In this document: piece by piece, positions 22,134 to 35,125 of the stretch | Layout: each line of letters begins with the position of its first letter | How positions within the stretch are numbered: position 1 is the stretch's first letter | From: Chamaecrista fasciculata | Lineage: Eukaryota > Streptophyta > Magnoliopsida > Fabales > Fabaceae | Assembly: GCA_003254925.1 (NCBI GenBank) | Contig: QANZ01017357.1 | Coordinates: 34,020 to 98,019 of the forward strand | Direction: 5' to 3' | DNA: 64,000 nt | The notes under the pieces: model-generated | What the model was told of the DNA's origin: nothing | What the model saw: only the letters and a program-made list of their open reading frames with translations | The model's database searches: none | Translations under genes and position numbers: made by a program

Positions 22134-23498
22134 ATATCAACTATATATAAATGTCATGCATGCTTTGAGATGACACAACTATGAAATTTCTGTGTTGATC
22201 TCCTTACATACAAAACCAAGTTGGTATGCGAAACCCATCTTTTATTAATTTGGGATTGAAAATAAAAGTTGATGATGGGGATCCCACAATAATCTATCAC
22301 CTCCATATATAATGCTTGCACCTACCATTCCATCGTCGACTCATAAATTCATCTCTCATTAATTCAAGGACGTGCTTGATTGTATTAATAATTATTTGAG
22401 AGTGATTAGTCAGAATTATCCAATTATACACACTCATGTATGCCAGATGAGTGCGACAATATAATTGCTTATATAAAAAATTAACAATAATATTAACATT
22501 TTAAACTTTCATATATACTTATATGAAAGTATTAAATCAACTTTTAGATTTGAAAATGCATATTCACTCATTAATTATATTATCACCAATGTTTTTTTTT
22601 TTAAAAAAAGTTGGAGATAGCTATAGAGGCTTGATCGAATTGATGAGTGGCCCCTAAATATCCATAAACTGAGAAGTCTCGAAAGAGGGCCTTTTCGTGC
22701 TTGACTGTCTGAATCATTGGATTGGGTTAATTAGAAGAAATCATTAATTTGTGTTGTGGATTGAAAGTGATTTGAATTGATGCATGAACATCAACATCGA
22801 TCTTTGTGTGTGGATCGGCGAAGAACCCACTTAAGCATATAAATACATGTTTGTGTTGTATAATAAATGGTTATATATGTATATAATTAAGGTTTTTGAG
22901 ATTATGTGTTTCTTTCTTCTCTATTGATAGACCGATCTTTTACCTAGTCTTGTCATGTTTGGCACATGCCCTAAGTGCGCTTAAGCATTCCTCTGGTCCT
23001 AGATCCATTGAGTTAGTGTTTCCTTTTCGTAGAAAGGTGATCCCATCATTCTCTTTATGACTCTCTATAATCTATATAATTAATAGATAAAATATATTTG
23101 TTTAGTCTTTAAATTTATTTCAAAATTATGATTTGGTCTCTAAATCATGGAAATAGATTTTTTAATCTCTAATTTTTTACCAACATAAAATATTTATCTT
23201 ATATGAATCATAATTATGTTGTAGGGACTAAATAATTAACATTTATAATTAAAAATAAGTATGGATGGAAAGTATATTTTCAATTATTAGGGATTAAATC
23301 ATAATTTTAGGGTAAATTTAGGGACTAATAATTAGATTTACTCTAATTAATATTACTACAAAATATTTATTATTTATTACTTATATATATATATACTATA
23401 AATAATGAAACACTAAATATTTGGTAGATTTATCATTTATTTGGCAACAATTGAAGGGCTTCTCTTATCCACTTATATACCCATATACTTGAAAATGG

Positions 23499-23981
23499 GG
23501 TGAATTTCAATTTGGTCCATTATATTTTATTTGTTTTAGGTTGGTTTTATATGTTTTCATAATTTTTTCAAATTGGTCACAAACTTACTTTCAAAACGTG
23601 ATTTGACCTCATTTGTTAACGATTTCAATTGATCAGATAAAGAACTCTTTAAAAGTTAGCATATAGTTTCGAACTCGTTACATTTGAACTTAAAACGAGA
23701 TAAATCTGACTAATTTCGCTTATATATGACTATGAAACAAGTTACTCACTTTCGAAACTCAGTTGATCTTGTTTGTTGATGACGCTCTCAAAATTAAAGC
23801 TAAGTACTCGTCAAAAGAAACTCATAGTCTTGCATTCATTGCATTCAAACTTGAAACGAGAGATATATGTTATATAATCACGCATTCAATATTATTTTTG
23901 GGATCAATTTGAGAAATTATAAAAATATGTAGAACTAATTTTAAAAAAAATAAAACATAAAGGACCAATTTAAAATTCACC
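23499..23981 (+). mobile_element. long-armed foldback element, dispersed family copy 1
   Basis: The ends GGTGAATTT and AAATTCACC open inverted arms of about 75 bp that pair closely. Internal phrases such as TTTGAACTTAAAACGAGAT recur in the copy at 43577 and, in reverse, near 57100. No coding capacity or clear target duplication was seen. Confidence 0.65.
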
Positions 23982-24018
23982 TCATACATAAGGGGCCAAT
24001 CTAAATTTTGTGGCCATT

Positions 24019-24065
24019 GAGATATTAATAGACTTTTTTTTTTTATGAAGAGATATTAATAGACT
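24019..24065 (-). mobile_element. micro-insertion with perfect 16-bp duplication
   Basis: GAGATATTAATAGACT occurs at 24019-24034 and 24050-24065. On the minus strand the insert is TTCAT followed by ten A. Confidence 0.75.
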
Positions 24066-24185
24066 TTAACTTTGAACAAAACATGTACTGATGTACAACA
24101 TTGTCTAACAAAACATTATTCTTTTATAATAATATTTTTTTTCCGAACTGGTTTTGGGGATGGGAGGGTGGGCTCCCACATAAAG

Positions 24186-24225
24186 TATAATGAATTTTTC
24201 ATAAATAAAAAATTATAATGAATTT
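24186..24225 (+). mobile_element. micro-insertion with 12-bp duplication
   Basis: TATAATGAATTT flanks the insert TTCATAAATAAAAAAT. The AT-rich target makes this one weaker. Confidence 0.5.
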
Positions 24226-25507
24226 GACCATATAGCTTCTTTCACGAATGACTCCGATGTGTGTCAATTTTTAAGTATACACACATGGCCACAATTTATG
24301 CTTCTTTTATTTCACATAAAGTACAAGATCATTGTATACCCCATTTCGAAAATAAATTCACTCATATTTAATACTTAATAGTAGTCTTTGATCCTCCATC
24401 TCAGCTTGATCTTGTACTAAACTCAGATCTTTTGTGTTAATGAAAGCCAGCCGTATTTTTCATTAAAAAAATAGTAGTATTTGAAGAAAAAAGAAAAAGA
24501 AACTGAAAGAGTACATAATCATACTCCTACCTTATGAGCTCTTCTTTTGCCTCACGTACGTGTATTATAACCTAAAAGGTACATATATATATATTAACGT
24601 TAGTTAAACTTTGTAGAGTTCTAAAAAATGAGCCTATACCTAATATTGTCAAAAGCTTGATATATACTAATTAATGATTAATGATCTTTTGTTTTCTCCT
24701 CAGCTCCATCATCTTTGTGATTGTTATTTATATGGAAGTAGATACAAACATTATTTCTTCTGTCTTTTTGACATGTGCTTTTTATTATTTTTTTCCACGG
24801 CCCCCACTTTTTTAAAAAAGATATATAGCTAAATACTATTAGTTAATTGGCACATTAAAATTAACTTAAGTTAGGCCACTTGAAAATTAATTAACTCCAT
24901 GTATAGCAGTACAGAGTCTACAGACTACAGATATACAGAGAGAGAATATTGGAAGTGCGAGAGTATATATATATATCATGATTAGTAAAGTGAATTGGAA
25001 AACCTGAACAAACTAGTATAATTAACTGTATTTGGGTTTGATGAATGAAATTAAACTAGTCAATTCATGGCACCAAGAAATTAAGAAAAATATATAATCT
25101 TGAAACAACTCCACCATGGAAATGTTGCTTTCAAGCCGCATTAATTATCACTTTGGATGATTTGTACTCTCAATCTGTCAAAACAAAAAACATGGCTTTA
25201 GACCCATCTCAGTGGTGAATATAATTTGTGTCTGATATGTCAAAGAAGCTAGCTATAGCCACTGTCATAATATATATAGTTTCCAAGATTTTGAAATTGG
25301 TATATATGAGAAATTTGGTGATATAACACATGATTTTTATTTTACTTCTCGTACACTATACGTTTGTTATAGCCTCAAATTTTGTCATAAATTAATAACC
25401 CTGGGGCATATATACCAAACAACACCTAAATACTTCCTATGGAAATTTTACTAATTATAAGAGAAGCTAAGTAGTTATAACTTTTGTCACGGATGTATAT
25501 ATGTATA

Positions 25508-25680
25508 CTAGGGGCTTTGCGTGCCCTAACGGGCACACAAATATGTATGTAGAATAAATAAGGGACTAAATTGTTAACTTAGTAAAGAAAGAGAGACCAA
25601 ATAGTAAATTTTCTCTTATTTTTAATTTCATAGACTATAGTTTTAAAGAAAGACGACCAGAAAGGGGTGGAGCCATAAGA
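25508..25680 (-). mobile_element. mini-Helitron, copy 2 (173 bp)
   Basis: It has the same ends as copy 1 (minus strand TCTTATGGCTCC at the start, CTAG at the end). The hairpin at 25519-25538 has one mismatch, and A and T host bases flank it. The body is about 90 percent like copy 3. Confidence 0.8.
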
Positions 25681-25958
25681 TATGCTTGGTTAATTTAGAT
25701 ATATAGAGTTAGACATACAAGGAATGCAGTCACTATCATGTGTTTAAATGGCACTGAGGCATCACTCTACAGCTATTGTGAAAGTGACTGAAAGAGAGAG
25801 CTCAAAGCCTAAGCTTTTGGCAGGCCAAGCAAGAATAGATGGATGCTTCTGTGTCATATGTGAAGCAATATTGTTAAAATGGCAGTTCCAAGATTATGCT
25901 TTATTTCGCTATTAAAGTATCTGTGTTGTGTGTCAAAAAGGACCATTCTTTTACATTC

Positions 25959-26002
25959 AAAGTCTCTGGACTCCTTTTACGAAAAACAAAAGTTTCTGGA
26001 CT
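25959..26002 (+). mobile_element. micro-insertion with 14-bp duplication
   Basis: AAAGTCTCTGGACT and AAAGTTTCTGGACT (13 of 14) flank a 16-nt insert ending ACGAAAAACA. Confidence 0.45.
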
Positions 26003-27791
26003 ACATTTTCTTTAATTTCTAATTGTGTGCATGATGGCGAAAGCAAATTAAAGGAGACACACACACATTAACACATATATATACAGTTCCCCTCATCCCC
26101 TTCTTCCCCTCCAATTATCCAAACAAATTCTTAAACTCTTAATTTTGAGAATATATTCAACTGCATAAAATACTCTGTAAATAAGAACAACTTCTCGTGA
26201 TTCTACTTGAAAAGTTGATTAAGTAGCTCACCAAAAACATAAATAAGTTAAGTAATTTAAAAAAAAAAAAGTTACCTTGTCAGTTGTCATAATCAATACT
26301 CAAGCTAGTTGGAAAAATCAAGCATCCTATAGTTTTTTTTTTCTTTTTGAAGTGTTCTTAGTGACCTTTTATAGTTTTATTAGACATATATAAGTCATGG
26401 GTCTATGACCTAACCAACTTGAAATCTATAAATTAGGCATAGCACATGCCTACACGCTATCCAACTGATGTGGCAAGTGGCAACGCATTGAAATTTCAAC
26501 ACCAAACAAAAATTCTCAGAATCTGTGTGCGTCTGTCTCTGGATTAATTCGACGCAATATTATTGTTATTGGCTAGAGTTATCCAAAGTAAGCAATTACT
26601 TCAAAAAGTACTTTGCTTAACATTAGGGGCTTGAAAATTATATATATATAGATACATATGTTGTGGAATCATAGTAGATAGTATATAAGCAATTTCAAGA
26701 GCATCAATTGTTGACTTGTAAGTCATATTCTGGCTGTACGGGTATATATAATGAAACATATAATGGTTGTGTGCACATGATGATGATCAAAGGACAGTAT
26801 ATATATGCGTATAGAAGAATATATATATATATATATATATACATATCAATGCCCTATATGTTAATTCACATGCTATGCTTATCCCATTGGAAAGCTTTAC
26901 ATTGTATAGCCCCTCCCCGCGTCTCCTCTCTTCTGCATTTATCATCATTAATTTTGTATACCCCATCTGTGTGACCACTATGTATTGTTCAAAGCAATTC
27001 ATATCACAAACAGAAACCATTTTCCAAAAGCAAATGATGCAGCTAACATATAGTACTGTACATGTTATGATTGCAGATGAAAAACTTGTTCCACTTCAAT
27101 TTAAATGATTGACGTCTAACGACTATTTAATTTCCAATTGATTTAATTTATAAATTAAACACATATATGTGGATCATGAATAATCTCCACTAAATCCAAT
27201 AATATTATATAACATTGACTATATATATATGTTAATTATTTAATTTATTTGATTTCATGCTATTAGTTTATTATCAATCTCCATCATCTATATGTCGAAG
27301 AAATATTATATTGCAGTGTTCATCTATATATATATATATATCACTGATGATGCTTTAATTTGCTGAGAATATATATCAGCAAATTAACATTTTTAAGTGA
27401 TATATGTATACTTATAACCCATTATATGATCCCTATAATCAATAGGTTTTTGGTTGCATATATTGTAGAGGATTAATAATTGAATCGATCCAAGAATATT
27501 AAACTTGAGCACCTTCTTTTTTTTATTGATATTTGAAGACACTGAGAACAAGAAATTCATGCTTGATTGTAACATTATTTGATTGCAGATTAATTGACGC
27601 TCTTGATTCCAAACTAATGTTTGCATGGTAATTAAGGACCAAAATCCTTATATGGTCTCACGCAGAAATTTAAACTAGACACAATTTATTTTTATTATAT
27701 AAAATAAATTAAAGGAATGGAATCATCAATTATATATTACTGTATACTTAATTATCTCATTTCGTTCATTTTCTAATTCAAGATTGTGCTC

Positions 27792-27794
<3 letters not shown>

Positions 27795-27823
<29 letters not shown>
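27795..27823 (+). repeat. CT microsatellite
   Basis: This is a run of about 14 CT dinucleotides. TA and CA microsatellites are also common nearby, for example at about 26819-26841, 27957 and 32287. Confidence 0.9.
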
Positions 27824-27827
<4 letters not shown>

Positions 27828-28958
27828 AAACAGTAGCAAACGCACTAAAAAACTATTATAAGTAACCAATAGCCAATTTTCAAGCAATTAATTAATATTT
27901 CTGGCAAAGGAAAAGCAATTTATTAATATCTATATATGCGTGTGTGTTTATATACACACACACACACACTAAGCTAAGCTACGAGAAAGGTAATAATGTG
28001 TGGTGGAATGAAATCTTGGGCATGCCTAGAAGTTAGCCAGTACTTGCCTAGCCTTGGCTATTTCTGGTTAAGAAATGTGCTAGTTTGTGATAAAGCACTT
28101 TGATATTCCTTTCTTTTCTTTCTTTTTTGGCTTAGCCTTCTGTCACTATCCAATATTGGTGCATGCAGAAGATAGATATGAAGGAGGCCATATCTTTCCC
28201 ACAATTGACAGTTTGACACTACTTGTTAATTAATTAATTAATTTGCAAACCTATTACTCTCTCTCTATCTCCCCCTCTTTCTCAGTCTAGCTAGCTATAG
28301 CTTTAGCTTTACACTGACCTAATAGTTTCCCTTTGATTTTAATTTCCCCTAAACACACGCATATGCTATATATGAAAAGAGGGAGACTGTTTAGATGGAC
28401 ATGATATCATGAGAGTGGAATTTAACTGAGACATATATATATAGGGAACATGATAAGAAAATTAAGCTTTTCGACTTTTCGTAGCCCCCTAAGTTTGGCC
28501 TTTGCTCCCCAATCCCTTACCTATTTTTGCAGTATCATAATGTTGGGTTTATGATGATGACGAAGACTGCAATACATAACATAACCATAACATAACCTAC
28601 TCTTGACTTGACACTTACAAACTTTCCTTTTAACTCCTCATCAAACTCTCTTTCATATACTTATATCATATCTAATTTGGAAAAAGATAAAGTATATATG
28701 TATGTATATTGTATACTATATATTATATATGTTTGTGTACGTGAGCATTATTTATTCAAGGATGAAGGATCTACATATATCTGCATGCCTTCTAAAATGG
28801 CTAGCAAGGAGTTATTAAATATATTTTTGGTGGCCTAACTTGTTCTTTGTGTGTAAGTTGTTGGTCTCCTAGAAGAGAACAAAAGATGAGTGGCTTGATT
28901 AAATTAATATTTTCAATGGTTGGCTGCAAATTAATAAAATGGCTTTTTGGGTGAAAAT

Positions 28959-29001
28959 TTTTAGACAAATCAATTTTTTTGGAACACTTTTAGACAAATC
29001 A
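28959..29001 (-). mobile_element. micro-insertion with perfect 14-bp duplication
   Basis: TTTTAGACAAATCA occurs at 28959-28972 and 28988-29001. On the minus strand the insert is GTGTTCCAAAAAAAT. Confidence 0.65.
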
Positions 29002-29444
29002 TGGTGCTTCGAAAGATTTAACATTATTTAATTTTTTTGGTCGGGAAAAATAGCAAATTTGTTGGTGAATGGTGGCCATTAAATTTAGCTTTAATTTTAT
29101 ATTTGGAAAAATTAAAAGAAACCTTCATGATTGAGACACTGAATTATTATTATTATATTTAAACAAAGATCATAGTGGTTAGAATGATATTTAATTGAAA
29201 GAAAAAAGTAGTCAGCAATTATAATGATCCTCTTCATGAAAATTATTGGCGAAAGATGCTTAAAAGAAAATAAGGCTATCTCAATCTAATTTGTGAGAGC
29301 TATCTGCTAGATAATCATTATTAAAAAAAAAAGTATAAGAAATGAAAAAGAGAAGCGATAAACAATAATTAGCTAAACATCATGCACAAAAGAAAATACC
29401 GTACACAGAATCTAATAATTAAACAACACACACATATATATATA

Positions 29445-29624
29445 CTAGTTGTTTTGCGTGCCCTAACGGGCACGCAAATATGTATGTAAAATAAATAAGG
29501 GACTAAATTGTTAACTTAGTAAAGAAAAAGAGACCAAATAGTAAATTTTCTCTTATTTTCAATTTCATAGACTATAATTTTAAACATTGACCACCAGAAA
29601 GGGGTGGAGCCATATAATATAAGA
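29445..29624 (-). mobile_element. mini-Helitron, copy 3 (180 bp)
   Basis: This copy has a perfect 8-bp-stem hairpin (29456-29475, plus strand GCGTGCCCTAACGGGCACGC) close to the terminal CTAG. The 5' end on the minus strand is TCTTATATTATATGGCTCC. It is inserted between A and T. Confidence 0.85.
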
Positions 29625-30493
29625 TATACACTACTAACTTTGTATGCCCAGACATATAAATATTAATTTAAATTTTAAAATTATAAAAGAAAATTGTAAA
29701 TTGCTTTAAAAAGTTATTATTCCTATTGTATTTATAAAATAATGAAAAGCTATTCAATTTTTATAATTTTATAATTTTATTTTATAGATTGGGAGAATGG
29801 TTACTAATTAGAAGGGTCCAAATTAAAGCCACATTTAATAGTGTTTATATTTATATATTATAAATGAAGCAACGTGTACCATTAGTAGTGGTATAGATAA
29901 TAGACATGCATATAAGCGAAGACAAAAATGAGTAATTTTCTCCATGAAGAAAAAAGAAGCTATCATTGGAATCACCTAGTGAATGTTAAATAAAGCTTAG
30001 ACAAACACAGTAAGGTGAAAAGGGTAGAAATAGAATACAAATAGAAAAGCTCCGACGGATCCTCACATTCAACCAGGAATATTCGAATTAATGGTATTCA
30101 CTATTCATCATACACACCACTGTGCTCTTCAGATACTCAGCAAGAAAAGCAGTGTGGCAAGAACTTTCAACGGTTATAATTAACTTAACTATATTTGGTT
30201 TAAATTTATCCAATAAAATCAATGCCAAATATAATAATAATCGTTTGGCTTGGGTTTGCCCATGTGTTGGGTTTAGAGGAACATAATTGAAGGTAGTTGA
30301 GAATGGTCCATCCATATATATATAATTAACTAAATAATTAATATGGGCATACTTAGCCTTCCATTTCTCTTCTTCTTGAAGCTTCTTTTTGTTTTGTATT
30401 ATATTATTTTATTTGTTGCATGCTAGCTTTACAACTTCTCACTATATATATCTATGTGTGTTTCCATACTCATGTAACATTAATTAATTATTA

Positions 30494-30603
30494 GGTTAAA
30501 TTACATTTTAATATCTTAAAGTATTGATCAATTTCACTTTGAAAGAAAATGGTACCAAAATGAAACCAGCCTATACTTCAGGATATCAAAGTATAATTTA
30601 CTC
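30494..30603. mobile_element. short MITE remnant
   Basis: GGTTAAATTACATTTTAATA at the left is inversely matched by TATCAAAGTATAATTTACTC at the right. The ends resemble those of the 41008-41376 element, so this looks like a deleted relative. Confidence 0.5.
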
Positions 30604-31266
30604 ATATATAACCATATATAGGATGAATTATTCTAAATCCAAAATAAACTGACTTGGCTTTGAACTTCTCGTCTATGTAATTAAGTTCTATCACCTGTAT
30701 GTACGTGGTAGCATTAATTACTCATCTACGTGCATCTACATATATAGAAACCCAGGGGCCACAACAGAAAAAAAAAATAGTAAATAACTGACAGATGTAA
30801 AAATCAATGCATTTTTAATTGAATAATTACGGTGGATCAAATATTTATCACTAGGCCAAAAAAATATAATTGTAAGAACGCCATTCTATCATTTCTAGTA
30901 AAATCTGTTTTATATGTTCTATTTACTTTATATTTATCTCTGTCTGGATCTCATATGAGATCAGCAGATCATGGATCCGATCATCCGAATCCTCAAAGTA
31001 TGTAAGTAGTATGCAAGTAATTAATACTATGATGATCTGATCCGTTTGGTGAACCAACCGAAGTAATTAAAACAGAAATAAATTCTTGTTACATAGTACG
31101 TATATCAATGCCCTCATAGATATATCTAGCAGATCACTGCAATTATTCAGGTAATAAGGTTTTTGCCAAATTAACGGAACCCTAGCTAGTTCATAAATTA
31201 GATCAATAAAATAATAAAAGAATACATACAAATATATAAAAGATCTTTGAAAAGACTAAAGTACAA

Positions 31267-31312
31267 TTAATTATCTTACTGCCCATCAAAAACAAATTTA
31301 TTTATCTTACTG
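31267..31312 (+). mobile_element. micro-insertion with 15-bp duplication
   Basis: TTAATTATCTTACTG and TTATTTATCTTACTG (14 of 15) flank CCCATCAAAAACAAAT. Confidence 0.55.
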
Positions 31313-33232
31313 GATCCTTTCTTCATTAATTATAATCATGTCTATAATATTGTGTCCGATTATTTGCACCCCAAAAAATTACATATTTGGAAAAGGAAAG
31401 AATTTAAGTAATGAAGACTAGGTTGACGATGAGGAGTTTGCTATATATGTTAATACTCCACTTGCTAGAATGCTAGCTAGCTAGTTGCTACTTGCTAGTA
31501 ATGATATTGACACAAAAGCCAAGGTTCCCACAATTCCCAGGACCCTACTGTCCTACATACATTCCAATTACGTACACCACACAACATACATTGGCAAATA
31601 TTGCTATCTCTATATATAATATATGTATATAAACGTAAATGTGTACATGTACACCAGCTTCTGCAACATCAATTAATAAGCGATCACCGTAATCTTTGTT
31701 AGGTATCACGCACCTTTCACACTACTTGTGAATTTTGAATTTGTGATGGGCAAATTAATTATAGAGCGTAACTTAACGTACATGCGCACCAAATGCTTTA
31801 CACAATAGATCGATCTGTATGTGCTTCAATTCTCCATGATATATGTTATATATGCATATATGATCGGTGAGTTTAACATTGATAGATACGTACATATGTA
31901 TATGTGACTCAAAATATGCGTCACGGTGACTCACGTACATACATACATATACATACATATATATATATATATACAACTGATGATGTAGCAAGGAAGAAGA
32001 AGGTAATAATTATTATAATTGACGGATGATGTTAATGCATGCGCATGTTTGTTTAGTTACTTTTTCAGTAGTACGTACGTATATATGTAGCTATAGCCAA
32101 TAGGGTGTCCCAAGTGGAGACCCAAAGTATGAAAGTAGTACTTGCTCTACCAGCGTGAACATCACGTGCATTAGTCCCCACACCACATACGTACTTTCCA
32201 AACTCTACATGTCAGCCTTTCCTCTCTGTATTATACGTACTCCGATCCTGACCACTATTAATTAATATTCTCACATCTAACCAATATATACACACACACA
32301 CACACACTTGATAATAATTAAGACAAATGTATAGACAATTATCATTTTCTACGATCAATACAAATTAATGAGACCACCACCCGATTTGTCTGCCTATGTG
32401 TCCTTCTTACCACCCTTCACTTTTATATGTAGCAATTAGTACTTAAAAAGAACTTAAAGTAGTTAATAATTGAAATATAAACTTAATTATTTGCGCAACT
32501 AATTAATATAACTTTTAACTGTATATATATAGCTAAGACACAATGAATATTCGCACTTGTGTAGTGAAGAAGCGTACGCGCGTACGCCTTCTCTAGCATT
32601 ACCGAGTACACAGCACTTCAAATTGCTTTATATAATTAACTCATAACCTATTTTTTTTTTGTTTTAACAAAAACCATATAAAGAAAATATTTCAGAAACA
32701 CAAAGACATAGTTATTAGGTTTTGGGACCCAATTATTTGAGTCCCTCTTTCACTTAACTGAAAGAGCAGGCAACTTATATAGTAGGGGCCGGAGGTGTGT
32801 GTTATACTCTTGGAAACCAAAAAAGAATAATCAAGTGTTTCCATACACATCATCTTGATAAGTAGTATGATATAAAGTCACTAGTGTAGTGCCTAACTTT
32901 CAGATCATGTACACACATTGTCTCATGGAACCTAAAAGTCAAACAGTCCCAAACTAAGAACTCAATATAGAGAGAGAGAAAAAAAAAAAATAGTCTNTAT
33001 TGACATTTTGGTCCTTTCATTTCATTACATAAAACTACTCCAACCTTCATTACAAATATTCACCTTTAACACAAATTCCAAAACAGTTTCATTATCATTT
33101 CATTTCATAACAATCATAACCTAAATCATTGATTGTGAGTTTAATGAGTAACTTGGGTGGTGTGGGTTAGAATGATTTGCAAGTTATTATAAACTACCCA
33201 AATTCTTATTTTTCCAAATTTCTGAATCCAAG

Positions 33233-33830
33233 GTGATACATCACTATTTGGGCGTACGCCTAAACGGCCCTCGCACCGGGCCTCTTCTCCCCTCCGCACC
33301 TTGCGAAGCGCCCTCGAGACAGTCGGGCGCCCTAAACTCACTTAGGGGCGCTCGTGGTCCATCCTGGGTCTTGGCGCCCGTCCCCCAAATGACACGTGGT
33401 CACCCACGACTACCCCGCTCCGCAATCCACGCTACGGGAGATCGTGGGTTACTGACTTGTTCATACCCACGATCTCCAGTTTCTAGGCGCCCGCCTAGAA
33501 GCACACCACGCAATCTCCCACGATTGCCTTGCTCCGCAAATCTCGGTCTCCACCATCTTCGCTGGTGGGGATCGTGCCCAGAACGTGGTCCGCCCCGCAC
33601 GCTGACCACCTCTCTCCTCCCTGCTCTATAAATAGAGCCCTTTTCACCAGTTCAAGGTTAGCTACTTCTGACACTCTAAAACTCTCTCACTCTCTGATTA
33701 TTCTCGTACTAACTTGAGCGTCGGAGTACACTTCGCAGGGCCCCCCTGTGAAGCTTTTGCAGGTCTTTGCTCAAGTCTTGGCTCTTGCAGCCCTCTCCGG
33801 TGAACTAGGTNTTAATTGTTTTTTGCATTT
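33233..33830 (+). mobile_element. GC-rich LTR of a Gypsy-type retrotransposon (solo or truncated)
   Basis: This GC-rich island in otherwise AT-rich DNA has an LTR-like promoter, CTCTATAAATAGAGCCC at about 33624-33640. About 80 bp later comes ACTTGAGCGTCGGAGT, a phrase I associate with the R/U5 part of many plant Gypsy LTRs. No internal coding region, primer site or second LTR was found next to it. Boundaries are approximate and one base (33811) is ambiguous. Confidence 0.65.
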
Positions 33831-33935
33831 TTTTTTAATTCATTTATTTTATTAAAGAAGTGGGGGGGAGTGAGTGGGGAGAGAGAGTGGTGATTTTTTT
33901 TTTCTTTTTTAATTTTTTAATTCACTATTTTTGAC

Positions 33936-33973
33936 CAACCATAAAGGGGTGGAGCCATATAATATAGTATAGA
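33936..33973 (-). mobile_element. 5' terminus of a fourth Helitron copy
   Basis: The minus strand reads TCTATACTATATTATATGGC followed by TCCACCCCTTT, matching the 5' ends of copies 1-3, with a T host base adjoining. No matching hairpin and CTAG terminus was found upstream, so the element is truncated or much longer. Confidence 0.6.
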
Positions 33974-34884
33974 TATAATATATCATAGTGCGCGGGAAAA
34001 TGTTTGCCTGCTATAATTAGCAATGCTATCAAATGTGTGGATGCAAGTGATTAAGTACACTACTCAAGTCAAGTTAACTTCTTTCCATTTATATCCCATC
34101 GCTTTTCATATAGTGTGTGTCTGTATCGAAATTCCAAATCCAAATGTATAATAGTGATAAGAAAAAGATTTGAATATATTCTTCAGCTACTCTAATTTAA
34201 AAATTTAGCCAAACAAAGCTTTAGCGCATCAGCACATGCATCGCTAAATATGGTGCATAGATTTAACAACTTCATTCCATAGATGTTTTAAATTTTTTCG
34301 AAGTAGCTCACCAAATATGAGTTTTGTCCCAATTAATTTGAATTTGACCTGTGTGATTGTGTTACACATTTGATAATAATATGAGAGTCTCTTAATAAAC
34401 ATAATTATATTTATAATGTGTTGAATTTAGAATATTGCTTAAGCAATACCAAATTATGTATCATTTAGACCAATCCATTTATTAGTATCTAATATTTTAA
34501 TTGATATACTATCTTAGCGGTGATATAATTTTGTAGTAATAATGAATAACAAGAATGAATCAACGTTTCAAAATGTTATTTTATTATTTGTACACAATTA
34601 TGTAATTTTATTTTTTAAAAAAACATTAAGGATTCATTATATTTGATGATCAATTTTCGAGAATATATTATTATATTACCCCCCTCACTATCTTTAATTC
34701 CATGCCTTTCTTTATTACCTTGCAATGTCTTTGTGATTTCATGTCTTTATCTTTTCCTAGGACCAGTAAAAATTCTGCTTTTGTAATGAACTCTAGCTCT
34801 TTTTCTGTTATTGGCTTTAGTAGCCATTCTGGTGTAACTTGACAATGTTGCACACCCTATGTTATTGCTTTTGTTCTTCTTAAT

Positions 34885-34924
34885 GAATTTCGTTTATTAT
34901 CAAAAAAAAAAAAGAATTTCATTT
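34885..34924 (+). mobile_element. micro-insertion or LINE 3' end with 11-bp duplication
   Basis: GAATTTCGTTT and GAATTTCATTT (10 of 11) flank ATTATC followed by twelve A. The preceding 200 bp could be part of a LINE tail instead. Confidence 0.4.
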
Positions 34925-35080
34925 TTCAATATGTATATAAAATTTTAGGTTTGTAATTCAAAAGTTGTGTTTGATTATAGGTTAAATTTGGAGATAGTAT
35001 CATGCATGTGTCCTGAATTTTAAGTTTTCATAATTAATGAAGAAATTTGGGGTTTTAAAAGAAAATTATCAGTTTCGTAA

Positions 35081-35125
35081 GGAAATCAGAAATTTTTGGC
35101 CAAAAAAAAAGGAAATCAGAAATTT
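35081..35125 (+). mobile_element. micro-insertion: TTGGCC-poly(A) with perfect 15-bp duplication
   Basis: GGAAATCAGAAATTT occurs at 35081-35095 and 35111-35125. The insert is TTGGCC and nine A. Confidence 0.8.

Noticed and set aside
33233..33717. Open frames of 60-130 codons in the GC-rich segment
   Set aside because: Open frames are expected by chance at this GC content; the TATA box and the R/U5-like motif indicate an LTR rather than a gene.
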